From Streptomyces sp. P3 (lineage in GTDB: Bacteria; Actinomycetota; Actinomycetes; Streptomycetales; Streptomycetaceae), in NCBI GenBank assembly GCA_016893485.2, contig JAFEKX020000001.1:3286001-3350000 (forward strand): a stretch of 64,000 nucleotides of DNA, written 5' to 3'. Positions 38,475 through 47,327 of the stretch are shown here, in pieces (position 1 is the stretch's first letter; each line of letters opens with the position of its first letter). Position numbers and translations under genes: made by a program. The notes under the pieces are model-generated. The model saw only the letters and a list, made by a program, of their open reading frames with translations, was not told the origin of the DNA and did not search any database.

Positions 38475-39719
38475 GTGGGAAGCGTCACGACTCCGACAGC
38501 GGACCGTCGGGCCACCGTCTCCCTGTTCTCCCGTCTCCGGACGGCTGACGGACAGGCCGATCCCTTCCCCATCTACGCGGAACTCAGGGCGCGCGGCACA
38601 GTCAGCCCCGCGCCCTGGGGCGGTCACCTCGTGACCGGCTACGGCACCTGCGACCAGGTACTGCGCAACGGCCTCTGGCTCGAACCGGACACCGACTGGA
38701 GGGCCCGGCAGGGCGCGCGCACCCGCTGGAGCGCCCCCTCCTCACGGGAGATCAGCCGCACCATGCCCGCCCTGAACCCGCCGGAGCACACCCGGGTGCG
38801 CCGGTCGGCGGGCACCTTCGACCGCTCCACCGTCGAGCAGATCGGCCGACGGGTGAACGACATCGTCGACCGCCTCCTGGACACCCTGCACGAGCGCCTG
38901 CACGAGGGGGAGGCCGACTTCGCGGAACTCGTCAGCGAGGAACTCCCGGTCGCCACCATCGGCGACTGGCTCGGGATAGCCAGCGCGGACTGGCCCCGGC
39001 TGCGTGAACTGACCCACGACCAGGTCTTCACCCAGGAGTTGCTCCCGAACGCCAGCCAACTGGCCCGCTCCGACGCCGCGATGGCGGAGCTGCGGGCCTA
39101 CTTCCTTGAGCTGGTGCGCGACCGGCGCGCACATCCGGGCGACGATCCCGTCTCCCGGTGGATACGCGCCTGGGACGAGCTCGAACCGGACCGGGACAAG
39201 GCCGACGAAGCCGTCTACTTCCTCGCCCTGTTCGTCCTGCTGGCCGCCCTGGAGACGACGTCGACACTGCTGTCGACCATGGTCCTCCTGCTGGTGGAGG
39301 ACCCCGGCCGGTGGAGCCTGCTCGCCGAACACCCGGACCTGGTACCGGAGTTCGTGGAGGAGACCCTTCGCTACGACCCTCCCACCCACGTCATCAGCCG
39401 GGTCGCCTCCCAGGACTGCCGGCTGGAGGACACCGAGGTCCGCGCCGGCGAGATGGTCCACCTCATGGTGGGTGCCGCCCACCGCGACCCGGCCCGGTGC
39501 ACCGACCCCGACACCTTCGCCCCCGGCGCAAGCTGACCCACCTCGCCTTCAGCGGGGGCATCCACTACTGCCTGGGCGCCCCCTGGCCCGGCTCGAGGCG
39601 CAGACCCTGCTGCGCCGCATGATCGCCCGACTGCCGAGACTCACCCTGGTACGCCGCCCGCGCGGGCGCCCCGGGTGGCGTTCAGGCGACTCCTGAACCT
39701 GGACGTATCACTGACATGA
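38475..39719 (+). CDS. CYP154-family cytochrome P450
   Basis: About 415 residues from GTG 38475 with GAGGAG upstream. Canonical P450 motifs are present: I-helix LLAALETTSTLL, K-helix FVEETLRYDPP (ExxR), and heme loop FSGGIHYCLGAP followed, across a break near 39590, by LARLEAQTLLRRM. Further breaks are near 39525 and 39665; with these the stop is TGA 39717-39719, which overlaps the next start in ATGA. CYP154 members pair with CYP157 in conservons, and some hydroxylate steroids or other hydrophobic molecules in vitro. The natural substrate here is unknown. A 105-bp gap separates it from the CYP157 gene. Confidence 0.87.
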
Positions 39720-40534
39720 ACTCGCCAATGATCCCCGGTGCCACCGTGCACGCCCCCGTTCCGGAGCCCCTGAACCACCCGGAGACGGCATCCCCGCCGC
39801 CCCCTCGGCCTCACCCGGACCGGGCCCGTCCTCCACGCACGGCTCAACCCCTCCGCCCAGGACGACGATGTCCTGAGCTCCGCCGTCCTGGACGCACTCA
39901 TCGCCGTACTCGACGGCCTCCACGAACAGCCCGACGTACGCATCCTGGTGCTCTCGTCCCGCGGCGAGGACTTCTGCCTGGGAGCGGACCGCCGGGAGTA
40001 CCAGGACGCGCTGGCCACCGATCCGACCGGGGCCACGCTCCGGCGCATCGCGGACAAGGCCCAACGCCTGTGCCAGGCCCTGGAGAACACCCACGCCGTC
40101 ACCATCGCCCGCCTCCACGGCAACGTCATCGGCGCGGGCCTCGCACTGGCCGCCCACTTCGATCTGCGCGCGGGGGCGGACACCTGCCGCTTCCGCATGC
40201 CCGAGGTCGGCCTCGGCCTCGCACCCGCGTGGGGCGGCGGCATGGGACGCCTGATCGCGGAGGCCGGCGCCGCCCGGATCCGCGAACTCATGCTCACCTG
40301 CGAGGACTTCGACTCCCCACCGCCCACCGCCTCGGCCTCCTCCACAAGGTCGCGCCCCTCGACGACCTGGACGACACCATCACCGCCTGGACCCGACCCC
40401 TCGCCCGGCGCTCCCCACAGTCCCTCGTCCTGACCAAACGCATGCTCACCGGCTACGTGAAGGCAGCCCGGGCATCCGACACCACCCTGCTCGACTCCCA
40501 CCTCCTCGCCGCCCAACTCACCCAACCCCGCTGA
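39716..40534 (+). CDS. Enoyl-CoA hydratase/isomerase (crotonase) family protein
   Basis: About 272 residues, coupled by ATGA to the CYP154 gene. The core reads VRILVLSSRGEDFCLGADRR (crotonase active-site start), VTIARLHGNVIGAGLALAAH (oxyanion hole), and FRMPEVGLGLAPAWGG. The N- and C-terminal parts are in other frames (breaks near 39800 and 40318). HKVAPLDDLDDTI and SLVLTKRMLTGY complete the family pattern. One usual catalytic Glu position is taken by the segment PEVGLGLAP, where Glu is present. Substrate unknown. I do not recall it as a standard conservon member, so its coupling is of interest. Confidence 0.82.
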   Translation: MNSPMIPGATVHAPVPEPLNHPETASPPPPRPHPDRARPPRTAQPLRPGRRCPELRRPGRTHRRTRRPPRTARRTHPGALVPRRGLLPGSGPPGVPGRAGHRSDRGHAPAHRGQGPTPVPGPGEHPRRHHRPPPRQRHRRGPRTGRPLRSARGGGHLPLPHARGRPRPRTRVGRRHGTPDRGGRRRPDPRTHAHLRGLRLPTAHRLGLLHKVAPLDDLDDTITAWTRPLARRSPQSLVLTKRMLTGYVKAARASDTTLLDSHLLAAQLTQPR

Positions 40535-40764
40535 CCGTTACGGCCCGGCGACCGGGACACGCCTGACGGGCAACGCGGCCCGCCGGACGTCCCGCGAAAC
40601 CCCTGCGACAGAGTGCTCGGTCCGCCGCTTACCCCCGATGCGGCGGGCCGGGCATCTGCCGGAACAGGCCGCCCCGCAAACCCTTCCCCCGCTGTCAGTG
40701 GCCCCTGTTACCTTCAGGCGCTCGTGTGATCCACGAGTGTCAAACACTCACAGGGGAGGGCCAC

Positions 40765-42910
40765 TTGACCAGGTTCGCGAGGACAGGCAGACGGAGACGG
40801 ACGGTGGTGGGGAGCTGTGTGGCGGCGCTGTTGGCCACGGCCGCCGGGACGGCGTACGCGGTGGACAACCTGCCGCCGAACCAGCCGCTCGTCCAGGATC
40901 TCCAGTCGGGGGCAAGTCGTGCGCGACCGGTGACGACACGGCCTACGTGTCGGCGCCGCCCAGGCTCAGCGCGGTGCTGTACGACCCGGAGGAGGACAAC
41001 CAGCCCTCCGAATCCAGCCCGCTCAGCGGCGAGTTCGAGGCCTGGTGGACGGACGCGGCCGGAGTGGAACAGCAGCGCACCTACACCTCCGTCACTCTCT
41101 CCTCGGGGCAGCGCCAGTACTGGACGATGCCGAACGACATCCCGGCGAACACCGTCATCTCCTGGCACGTCCGCGCGAACGACGGCAAGGCGACCTCCCC
41201 GTGGAGCGACGAGGGCGCCGGCTCCGTCTGCTCGTTCGTGTACGACGACGTGAGCCCGGAGAAGCCGACGATCACCTCTCCCGAATACCCCAACCCGGAG
41301 GACGTGTTCTGGGTGGACGGAGTGGGCGTCTACGGCCACTTCACCATGGACTCGCCGTCCGACGACGTGGTGTCGTACACGTACGGCTTCACGGGCGGCC
41401 CCTACGGCACCGTCACCGCGGCGCGGCCGGGCGCGCCCGTGACCATTCCGTACCTGCCGCTCTCCGAGGGACCCAAGGCGCTGACCGTCCGCGCGATCGA
41501 CCGGTCGGGCCGAAACAGCGGTGAGTCGCGCTACGACTTCAACGTGAAGGCCGGCCGCGCCCCGTCGCCCGCTGGAAGCTGGACGACCCGGCCGGCTCCC
41601 CCTCGGCCGGCGCCGAGACCGGCACCGCCGCCCGTGCCGGGTCCGGCGTGACCTTCGGCGGCCCGGCGCCCACCGGCACCACGGCCACCGCCACGGTCGC
41701 CCTCGACGGGAGCGACCAGGGCTTCCTCACCCCGGACGCCCCGGCGACCGACCTCCGTAAGTCCTTCGCGGTGAGCGCGTGGGTACGGCCCGCCGAAACC
41801 GGCCGGGACATGACCGTCCTCAGCCAGGATGCCGACGGGACGCCCGGCTTCGACCTCGGGCTGCGCGGCCAGGACTCCCGGCCCGCCTGGTCGTTCGCGG
41901 TCGGCGGCGCGCGGGTGTCCGGCGGCGCCCCGAGACCGGCGAGTGGGCCCATCTGCTGGGCCTGTACGACGCCGAGACCGGAAAGGCGCGGCTGTACGTC
42001 AACGGCCACGAGACCGGGACCGCGGCCGACGCGACTCCCGCCGAGGCGGCCGGTGCCTTCCAGATCGGGCGTGCCCTCGGGGCTGCCGGCTATGGGGACC
42101 AGTGGCACGGCGACATCGGTGACGTACAGGTTCACGACCGGGTCGTGGTGCCGGCCGAGGCAGCCGAACTGGCGTACCGCAAGCCGAAGTTGCTAGGCCA
42201 CTGGTCGCTGGAGAACGCGACGGACGGGGTGAGCCCCGAGCAGTCGGGCGGCACGCCGCTGCGGCTCGCCCCGGGGCCTCGATCTACCGGGGCTCCGACG
42301 ACTCCTGCATCCCGGACATCGACCCGGACTGCACCTACGTGCCGCCGCCACTCGTCGGTGACGGACATCTGCGGCTGGACGGCGAGAGCGGGTACGCCGC
42401 CGCCGACGGGCCCGTCGTGGACACCGGGGACAGTTTCACCCTCGGCGTCGTCGTGCGCCTCGCGGACTCCGAGCCCGCCCACCCGATGACCGTGCTCTCG
42501 CAGGCCGGCGAACACACCGACGTCTTCAAGGTGCGCTACGAGCCGTCCACGTACACCTGGCAACTGGTGATGCCGGAGAAGGACGAGGCCGGAGCCCCGA
42601 GAAGGTGGTGTCCCAGATCGTGGGCGCGGACGGAAGCGAGGGCCAGGGCCATCGCCTCGCCGTGGTCTACGACGACGCCACCGACACGATCAAGCTGTAC
42701 CTCGACGGCTACACCAACGCCGAGGCGACCGCGACCCTCCCCGACGGCCGGCACAGCACCGGCGCCCTCCAGATCGGCCGGGCCAGATCCGGCGACGGCT
42801 GGGGCGAGTACCTGCACGGCGACGTGGACGAGCTACAGGCCTACTCCGGCGCGCTGAGGGACACCGACATCATCGGCCTGGGGTGGAGTACGGACCCTTG
42901 CGTGTGCTGA
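40765..42910 (+). CDS. Secreted LamG/concanavalin-like repeat protein
   Basis: About 716 residues from TTG 40765, preceded by GGGGAGGG. The signal peptide (CVAALLATAAGTAYA) is followed by Ig/fibronectin-like modules (WHVRANDGKATSPWSDEG, ALTVRAIDRSGRNS). Two LamG-like domains come after: residues ~300-450 (SFAVSAWVRPAETG, ARLYVNGHETG) and ~530-710 (SFTLGVVVRLADSE, IKLYLDGYTNAEA, GDVDELQAYSGAL). Frame breaks are near 40912, 41570, 41932, 42280 and 42597. LamG domains bind sugars or proteins outside the cell. No enzyme domain was seen. Such proteins are common in Streptomyces and often border RHS-type loci, but none is present here. Confidence 0.82.
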
Positions 42911-43020
42911 CCCCTGGTCCCTGACTCCCCCGACGGTCCGCCAGAACCCCGGTTCCGGCGGGCCGTTGGCCTGAACGGCTGACCAGGTGTCACCCGTTCG
43001 AGTGACGGCATCCGTTCCCA

Positions 43021-43040
43021 CGTTTCCGCAGGTGGAAACG
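43021..43040. terminator. Hairpin between the LamG gene and the tRNA gene
   Basis: CGTTTCC/GGAAACG perfect 7-bp stem with a 6-nt loop, 110 bp after the LamG stop and 23 bp past the 3' end of the minus-strand tRNA. Either transcript could end here. Confidence 0.5.
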
Positions 43041-43062
43041 GTTCTCCTGGAAGAGGCGAGGG

Positions 43063-43136
43063 TGGGGCGGGTGGGACTCGAACCCACGGCCGACGGATTA
43101 TGAGTCCGCTGCTCTAACCGGCTGAGCTACCGCCCC
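43063..43136 (-). tRNA. tRNA with CAT anticodon (elongator Met or Ile2)
   Basis: Full cloverleaf of 74 nt: acceptor GGGGCGG/CCGCCCC, D arm GCTC...GAGC, anticodon loop CTCATAA with CAT at 43100-43102, T loop TTCGAGT, discriminator A. The anticodon stem lacks the three G-C pairs of initiator tRNA and the first pair is G-C, so it is not the initiator. Whether it reads Met or, after lysidine change, Ile AUA cannot be decided by eye. CC but not a full CCA follows. Confidence 0.93.
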
Positions 43137-43268
43137 ATTACGGCGCGTCGCGCACATTTGTACGCGCCGTCTGCCGCAGCATAGCCGCTCATACGATCTC
43201 CTGCTTCGGATGGTCGACTTCGCACGACCATGAGGACTGCGGCACGTCGCGAGCGGTTCCGGGGACAT

Positions 43269-43292
43269 GAAAAAGGACCCCAACGGGGTCCT
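43269..43292 (-). terminator. Intrinsic terminator after the tRNA-Asn pair
   Basis: On the minus strand an 8-bp stem around GGACCCC/GGGGTCC with a 3-nt loop is followed by five T. A T-run is rare in this GC-rich sequence, so this is a classical rho-independent terminator for the tRNA-Asn transcript. Confidence 0.85.
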
Positions 43293-43313
43293 CATCACTG
43301 CTTCCTCACTGCG

Positions 43314-43386
43314 CTCTCCCGACTGGACTCGAACCAGTAACCTGCCGGTTAACAGCCGGCTGCTCTGCCAATTGAGCTACGGAAGA
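43314..43386 (-). tRNA. tRNA-Asn(GTT), copy 1
   Basis: 73 nt on the minus strand. The acceptor stem TCTTCCG/CGGGAGA pairs, the anticodon loop is CTGTTAA (GTT), the T loop is TTCGAGT, and the discriminator is G. The body is identical to the second copy 6 bp upstream; only the acceptor stem differs. No CCA is encoded. Confidence 0.95.
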
Positions 43387-43392
43387 TCGAAG

Positions 43393-43464
43393 CTCCCCGA
43401 CTGGACTCGAACCAGTAACCTGCCGGTTAACAGCCGGCTGCTCTGCCAATTGAGCTACAGGGGA
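43393..43464 (-). tRNA. tRNA-Asn(GTT), copy 2, one base short in the acceptor stem
   Basis: 72 nt on the minus strand, with the same D, anticodon and T arms as copy 1. The 5' acceptor strand is TCCCCTG, which needs CGGGGGA, but the sequence has one G fewer (run at 43395-43398). This fits the loss of one base from a homopolymer, as in the protein genes. With the G restored all seven pairs form. Confidence 0.92.
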
Positions 43465-43617
43465 ATGCCTCGTTGCATCGAACCTACCTTCCTGGGTATT
43501 CGCCAGGGGCGTGCGCTCGCTGCGACACATACATTAGCGCAAGCAGGGGGTGCTCCGCCAATCGGTTCCCCGGCATCGAGCCGCGCCGGAGATCTACGCA
43601 AGGGAAGGATGGCCGTC

Positions 43618-43923
43618 ATGCGCTACAAGCTCACGTTCGTCGTCGGACTGGCTCTGGGTTACGTGCTGGGCACGCGGGCCGGACGCGAGCGCTACGAGCA
43701 GCTGAAGAAGTCGGCACGTCAGGTCGCGCAGAACCCCGCCGTCCGCAACACCGCCGAGACGGCGGCGCAGCAGGGCCGCCAGTTCGCGGGCAAGGCGTAC
43801 CACGTGGTCGGCGAGAAGGTCGGCGACCGGGTCCCCGAATCGGTGGCCCAGCGCGTACGGTCCCTGCGTGAGCGCAACGCGAACGGCACGGGCGAGGACG
43901 ACTGGGGCACCAGCAACACCTAG
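43618..43923 (+). CDS. YtxH-domain small membrane protein
   Basis: Intact, 101 residues from ATG 43618 with AGGGAAGG upstream (ATG 43609 lies too near that site). The start MRYKLTFVVGLALGYVLGTRAGRERYEQ, read in two parts, is the typical glycine-rich single helix of YtxH proteins, with the motif GYVLGTRAGRERYEQL. A long Ala/Gln-rich helix follows, and the tail is acidic. YtxH proteins are linked to stress or envelope functions. It lies 51 bp before the FGGY kinase gene on the same strand. Confidence 0.85.
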   Translation: MRYKLTFVVGLALGYVLGTRAGRERYEQLKKSARQVAQNPAVRNTAETAAQQGRQFAGKAYHVVGEKVGDRVPESVAQRVRSLRERNANGTGEDDWGTSNT

Positions 43924-43974
43924 GGAGTGCCGACCCGGCGCCGCCGCCTCCCGCCGTACGGCAGAATTTCCACC

Positions 43975-45432
43975 ATGGGGATAGTCGCCGGGTTGGACAG
44001 TTCGCCCGATTTCACTCGTATCGTCGTCTGCGACACGGACACGGGGTCCGTGCTCAGGCAGGGATATGCGCCGCATCCGGTCGAAACCGAGACCGAGGGC
44101 GGCGGGCGGCCCTCCGATGTCGATCCACAGGCCTGGCTGTTGTCGCTGGGCGAGGCGGCCGGCGGAGGGCTGCTGGAGGGCGTGCAGGCCATCGGCGTCT
44201 CCGCGCAGCAGAACGCGGTCGTGCCGTTGGACGCGCAGGGCAACACCGTGCGGCCCGCGATGGTCGGCGGTGACAAGCGGGCGCAGGTCGCGGCGGCCGA
44301 TCTCATCGACGCGCTCGGCGGGCGCGAGGCGTGGGCGCAGGCGGTGGGTTCCGTACCGCAGGCCGCGCACCCCGTGACCAAGCTCCGCTGGCTGAACAGG
44401 ACCGAGCCCGACAACGCCCGGCGTACGGCCTCGCTGCTCCAGGCGCACGACTGGCTCGTGTGGCAGCTGCTCGGGCGGCCGGTGCGGAGAACCACCGATC
44501 GGGGCGGGGCCTCCGGGACCGGTTACTGGTCCGCCGCCAGCGGTGGCTACCGGCCCGATCTCGTCGAACTCGCCCTGGGCCACCAGGCCATGCTCCCCGA
44601 GGTGATCGGCCCGTCCGACGCGGCCGGTACGACCCCGGAGGGCCTGCTGATCTCCGCGGGCACCGGCGAGACCATGGCCGCCGCCTTCGGGCTCGGGATC
44701 GGGTTCGGGGACGCGGTCGTGTCCCTCGGGGCCTCCGGGTCCGTGATGGCCGTACACCCTGAGGCGCTCGTCGACCAGAGCGGGATGATCACCTCGCTGG
44801 CCGACGCGACCGGGATGCACCTGCCGGTCGTCACCACCCTCAATGCCGTACGGACCCTGCGGGGCGCCGCCGAGCTGCTCGGGCTGCCCGATCTGGAGAG
44901 TCTGTCCGAGCTGGCGATGAAGTCGACGCCGGGGGCGCACGGGCTGGTGTTCCTGCCCTATCTGGAGGGCGAGCGGACGCCGAATCTGCCGCACACCGCG
45001 GGGACGCTGGCCGGGCTACGGCGGGAGTCGATGAAGGCGGAGCATCTGGCGCGGGCCGCGTTCGAGGGCATGCTGTGCGGGCTCGCGGACGCGCTGGACG
45101 TGCTGCGCGGGCGGGGCGTGGCCGTACGGCGGCTCTTCCTGCTCGGGTCCGCCGCCGAGCTGCCCGCCGTGCAGGCCGCGGCGCCCGCGCTGTTCGGGAC
45201 GCAGGTCGTCGTACCGCAGCCCGCCGACTACGCCGCGATCGGCGCCGCCCGGCAGGCCGCGTGGGCGCTCGGGGTCTCGCAGGGCACCCTGGACCCGCGC
45301 AACCCGCCGCCCTGGCAGGGACCGGTCGCCCAGGTCTTCGAACCGGGCGACGAACTGGCCGTAGGACAGGCCGTGCGGCAGCAGTACGTGTCGGTACGGG
45401 AACAGACGCATCCGGGCGCGTTCCGCTCGTAG
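43975..45432 (+). CDS. FGGY-family carbohydrate kinase, xylulokinase-like
   Basis: Intact, 485 residues from ATG 43975. The N-terminal phosphate loop is GIVAGLDSSPDFTRIVV, IGVSAQQNAVVPLDAQG follows, and GGDKRAQ holds the probable catalytic Asp. The second domain has LVFLPYLEGERTPNLP, a strong xylulokinase-type motif, and LFLLGSAAELPAVQ for the adenosine motif. The first loop lacks the usual Thr (SSPDFT for SSTQST), so activity or substrate may differ from XylB. No pentose isomerase or transporter gene is adjacent. Confidence 0.82.
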   Translation: MGIVAGLDSSPDFTRIVVCDTDTGSVLRQGYAPHPVETETEGGGRPSDVDPQAWLLSLGEAAGGGLLEGVQAIGVSAQQNAVVPLDAQGNTVRPAMVGGDKRAQVAAADLIDALGGREAWAQAVGSVPQAAHPVTKLRWLNRTEPDNARRTASLLQAHDWLVWQLLGRPVRRTTDRGGASGTGYWSAASGGYRPDLVELALGHQAMLPEVIGPSDAAGTTPEGLLISAGTGETMAAAFGLGIGFGDAVVSLGASGSVMAVHPEALVDQSGMITSLADATGMHLPVVTTLNAVRTLRGAAELLGLPDLESLSELAMKSTPGAHGLVFLPYLEGERTPNLPHTAGTLAGLRRESMKAEHLARAAFEGMLCGLADALDVLRGRGVAVRRLFLLGSAAELPAVQAAAPALFGTQVVVPQPADYAAIGAARQAAWALGVSQGTLDPRNPPPWQGPVAQVFEPGDELAVGQAVRQQYVSVREQTHPGAFRS

Positions 45433-45529
45433 GGACGCACACTCGTCGGCCTGAAGAGGGCACTCAAGGGTGCATAACGGCGCGCGGGGCACTGCTGTTG
45501 GCTTAATCGGTTGAGGTAACGCGGGTGGA

Positions 45530-47327
45530 GTGTCCGACGATAGGGGCGAGGGGCACACCGCCCGCCCTCCACCCGCCGACTCCGAGAGACCCAGCGTGCT
45601 CATACGACTTCTGCGGACCTATCTCAGGCCCTACAGGAAACCCATCCTTCTCCTGGTGCTGCTGCAGTTCCTGCAGACCTGCGCCACCCTCTACCTGCCC
45701 ACCCTGAACGCGCACATCATCGACAACGGTGTGGTGAAGGGTGACACCGGCTACATCCTGTCCTTCGGCGCCCTGATGATCGGGATCTCGCTGGTCCAGG
45801 TCGTGTGCAACACCGGTGCCGTCTACTTCGGCGCGCGCACCGCGTCCGCCGTCGGCCGGGACATCCGGGGTGCCATCTTCGACCGGGTGCAGTCGTTCTC
45901 GACCCGTGAGGTCGGCCAGTTCGGCGCGCCCTCGCTGATCACCCGGACGACCAACGACGTCCAGCAGGTCCAGATGCTGACCCTGATGACGTTCACGCTG
46001 CTGGTGTCGGCGCCGATCATGTGCGTCGGCGGGATCATCCTGGCGCTCGGTCTGGATGTGCCGCTGTCCGCGGTGCTGGTCGCCGTGGTGCCGACGCTGA
46101 CGATCTGCGTGACGCTGATCGTGCGCCGGCTGCGGCCGCTGTTCCGGGCGATGCAGGTGCGCCTCGACGCGGTGAACCGGGTGCTGCGCGAGCAGATCAC
46201 CGGCAACCGCGTGATCCGCGCATTCGTCCGCGACGAGTACGAGAAGGACCGGTTCCGGAAGGCCAACAGCGATCTCACCGAGATGCAGCTGAGGACCGGC
46301 AACCTGCTCGCGCTGATGTTCCCGGTGGTCATGACCACGGTGAACCTGTCGTCGATCGCCGTCGTGTGGTTCGGCGCGCACCGGATCGACAGCGGCGGGA
46401 TGCAGATCGGCGATCTGACCGCGTTCCTCGCCTACCTCATGCAGATCGTGATGTCCGTGATGATGGCCACCTTCATGTTCATGATGGTGCCGCGCGCGGA
46501 GGTCTGTGCCGAGCGCATCGAGGAGGTCCTCGACACCGAGAGCAGTGTCGTGCCGCCGCTCGCGCCCGTCACCGAGCTGCGCCGGCACGGGCACCTGGAG
46601 ATCCGCGGGTCGGGTTCTGCTACCCGGGCGCCGAGGAACCCGTACTGAAGTCCATCGACCTGGTGGCCCGCCCGGGCGAGACGACGGCCGTGATCGGCTC
46701 GACCGGCAGCGGGAAGTCCACCCTTCTGAGTCTGGTCCCGCGCCTGGTTGACGCGACCGACGGCGAGGTCCTCGTCGACGGGGTCTCCGTGTCGACCATC
46801 GACCCGGTGCTGCTCGCCAAGACGGTCGGCCTGGTCCCGCAGAAGCCGTACCTCTTCGCGGGCACCGTCGCGACCAACCTTCGCTACGGCAATCCCGACG
46901 CGACCGACGAGGAGTTGTGGCACGCGCTGGAGGTGGCGCAGGCCAAGGGCTTCGTCGAGGGGCTTGAGAACGGCCTCGACTCCCCATCGCCCAGGGCGGC
47001 ACGAACGTCTCCGGCGGTCAGCGGCAGCGGCTCGCGATCGCCCGGACGCTGGTGCAGCGGCCGGAGATCTACCTCTTCGACGACTCCTTCTCCGCCCTCG
47101 ACTACGCGACCGACGCGGCGCTGCGGGCGGCGCGCTCGCAGGAGACCGCCGAGGCGACCGTGGTGATCGTGGCGCAGCGGGTGGCGACGATCAGGGACGC
47201 GGACCGGATCGTCGTACTCGACGAAGGACGGGTCGTGGGGACGGGCCGCCATCACGAACTGATGGCGGACAACGAGACATACCGGGAGATCGTGCTCTCC
47301 CAGCTGACGGAAGCGGAGGCTGCCTGA
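45530..47327 (+). CDS. ABC exporter half-transporter, subunit 1 (degenerate ATP site)
   Basis: About 598 residues. Six helices in the first ~320 residues are followed by an ATPase domain: Walker A IGSTGSGKSTLL, signature NVSGGQRQRLAIA, Walker B IYLFDDSFSALD, and H-loop region VVIVAQRVATI. In Walker B the catalytic Glu is Asp, and the H-loop His is Gln (AQR). One site of the dimer is therefore non-hydrolytic, as in heterodimeric exporters such as TM287/288. Frame breaks are near 46612 and 46985. GTG 45530 is taken as the start; GTG 45596 would start right before RLLRTYLRPYRK. The stop overlaps the next start by one base (TGATG). Confidence 0.88.

Noticed and set aside
36990..40534. A biosynthetic gene cluster around the two P450 genes
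   Set aside because: No polyketide, peptide or terpene synthase is present; the cvnA-D context explains the P450 pair.
43063..43136. Initiator tRNA-Met
   Set aside because: The anticodon stem lacks the three G-C pairs and the first acceptor pair is G-C, so it is an elongator or Ile2 tRNA.
43063..43464. Integration site or prophage at the tRNA cluster
   Set aside because: No integrase gene and no repeated tRNA 3' end were seen nearby; the tRNAs are complete and followed by normal genes.
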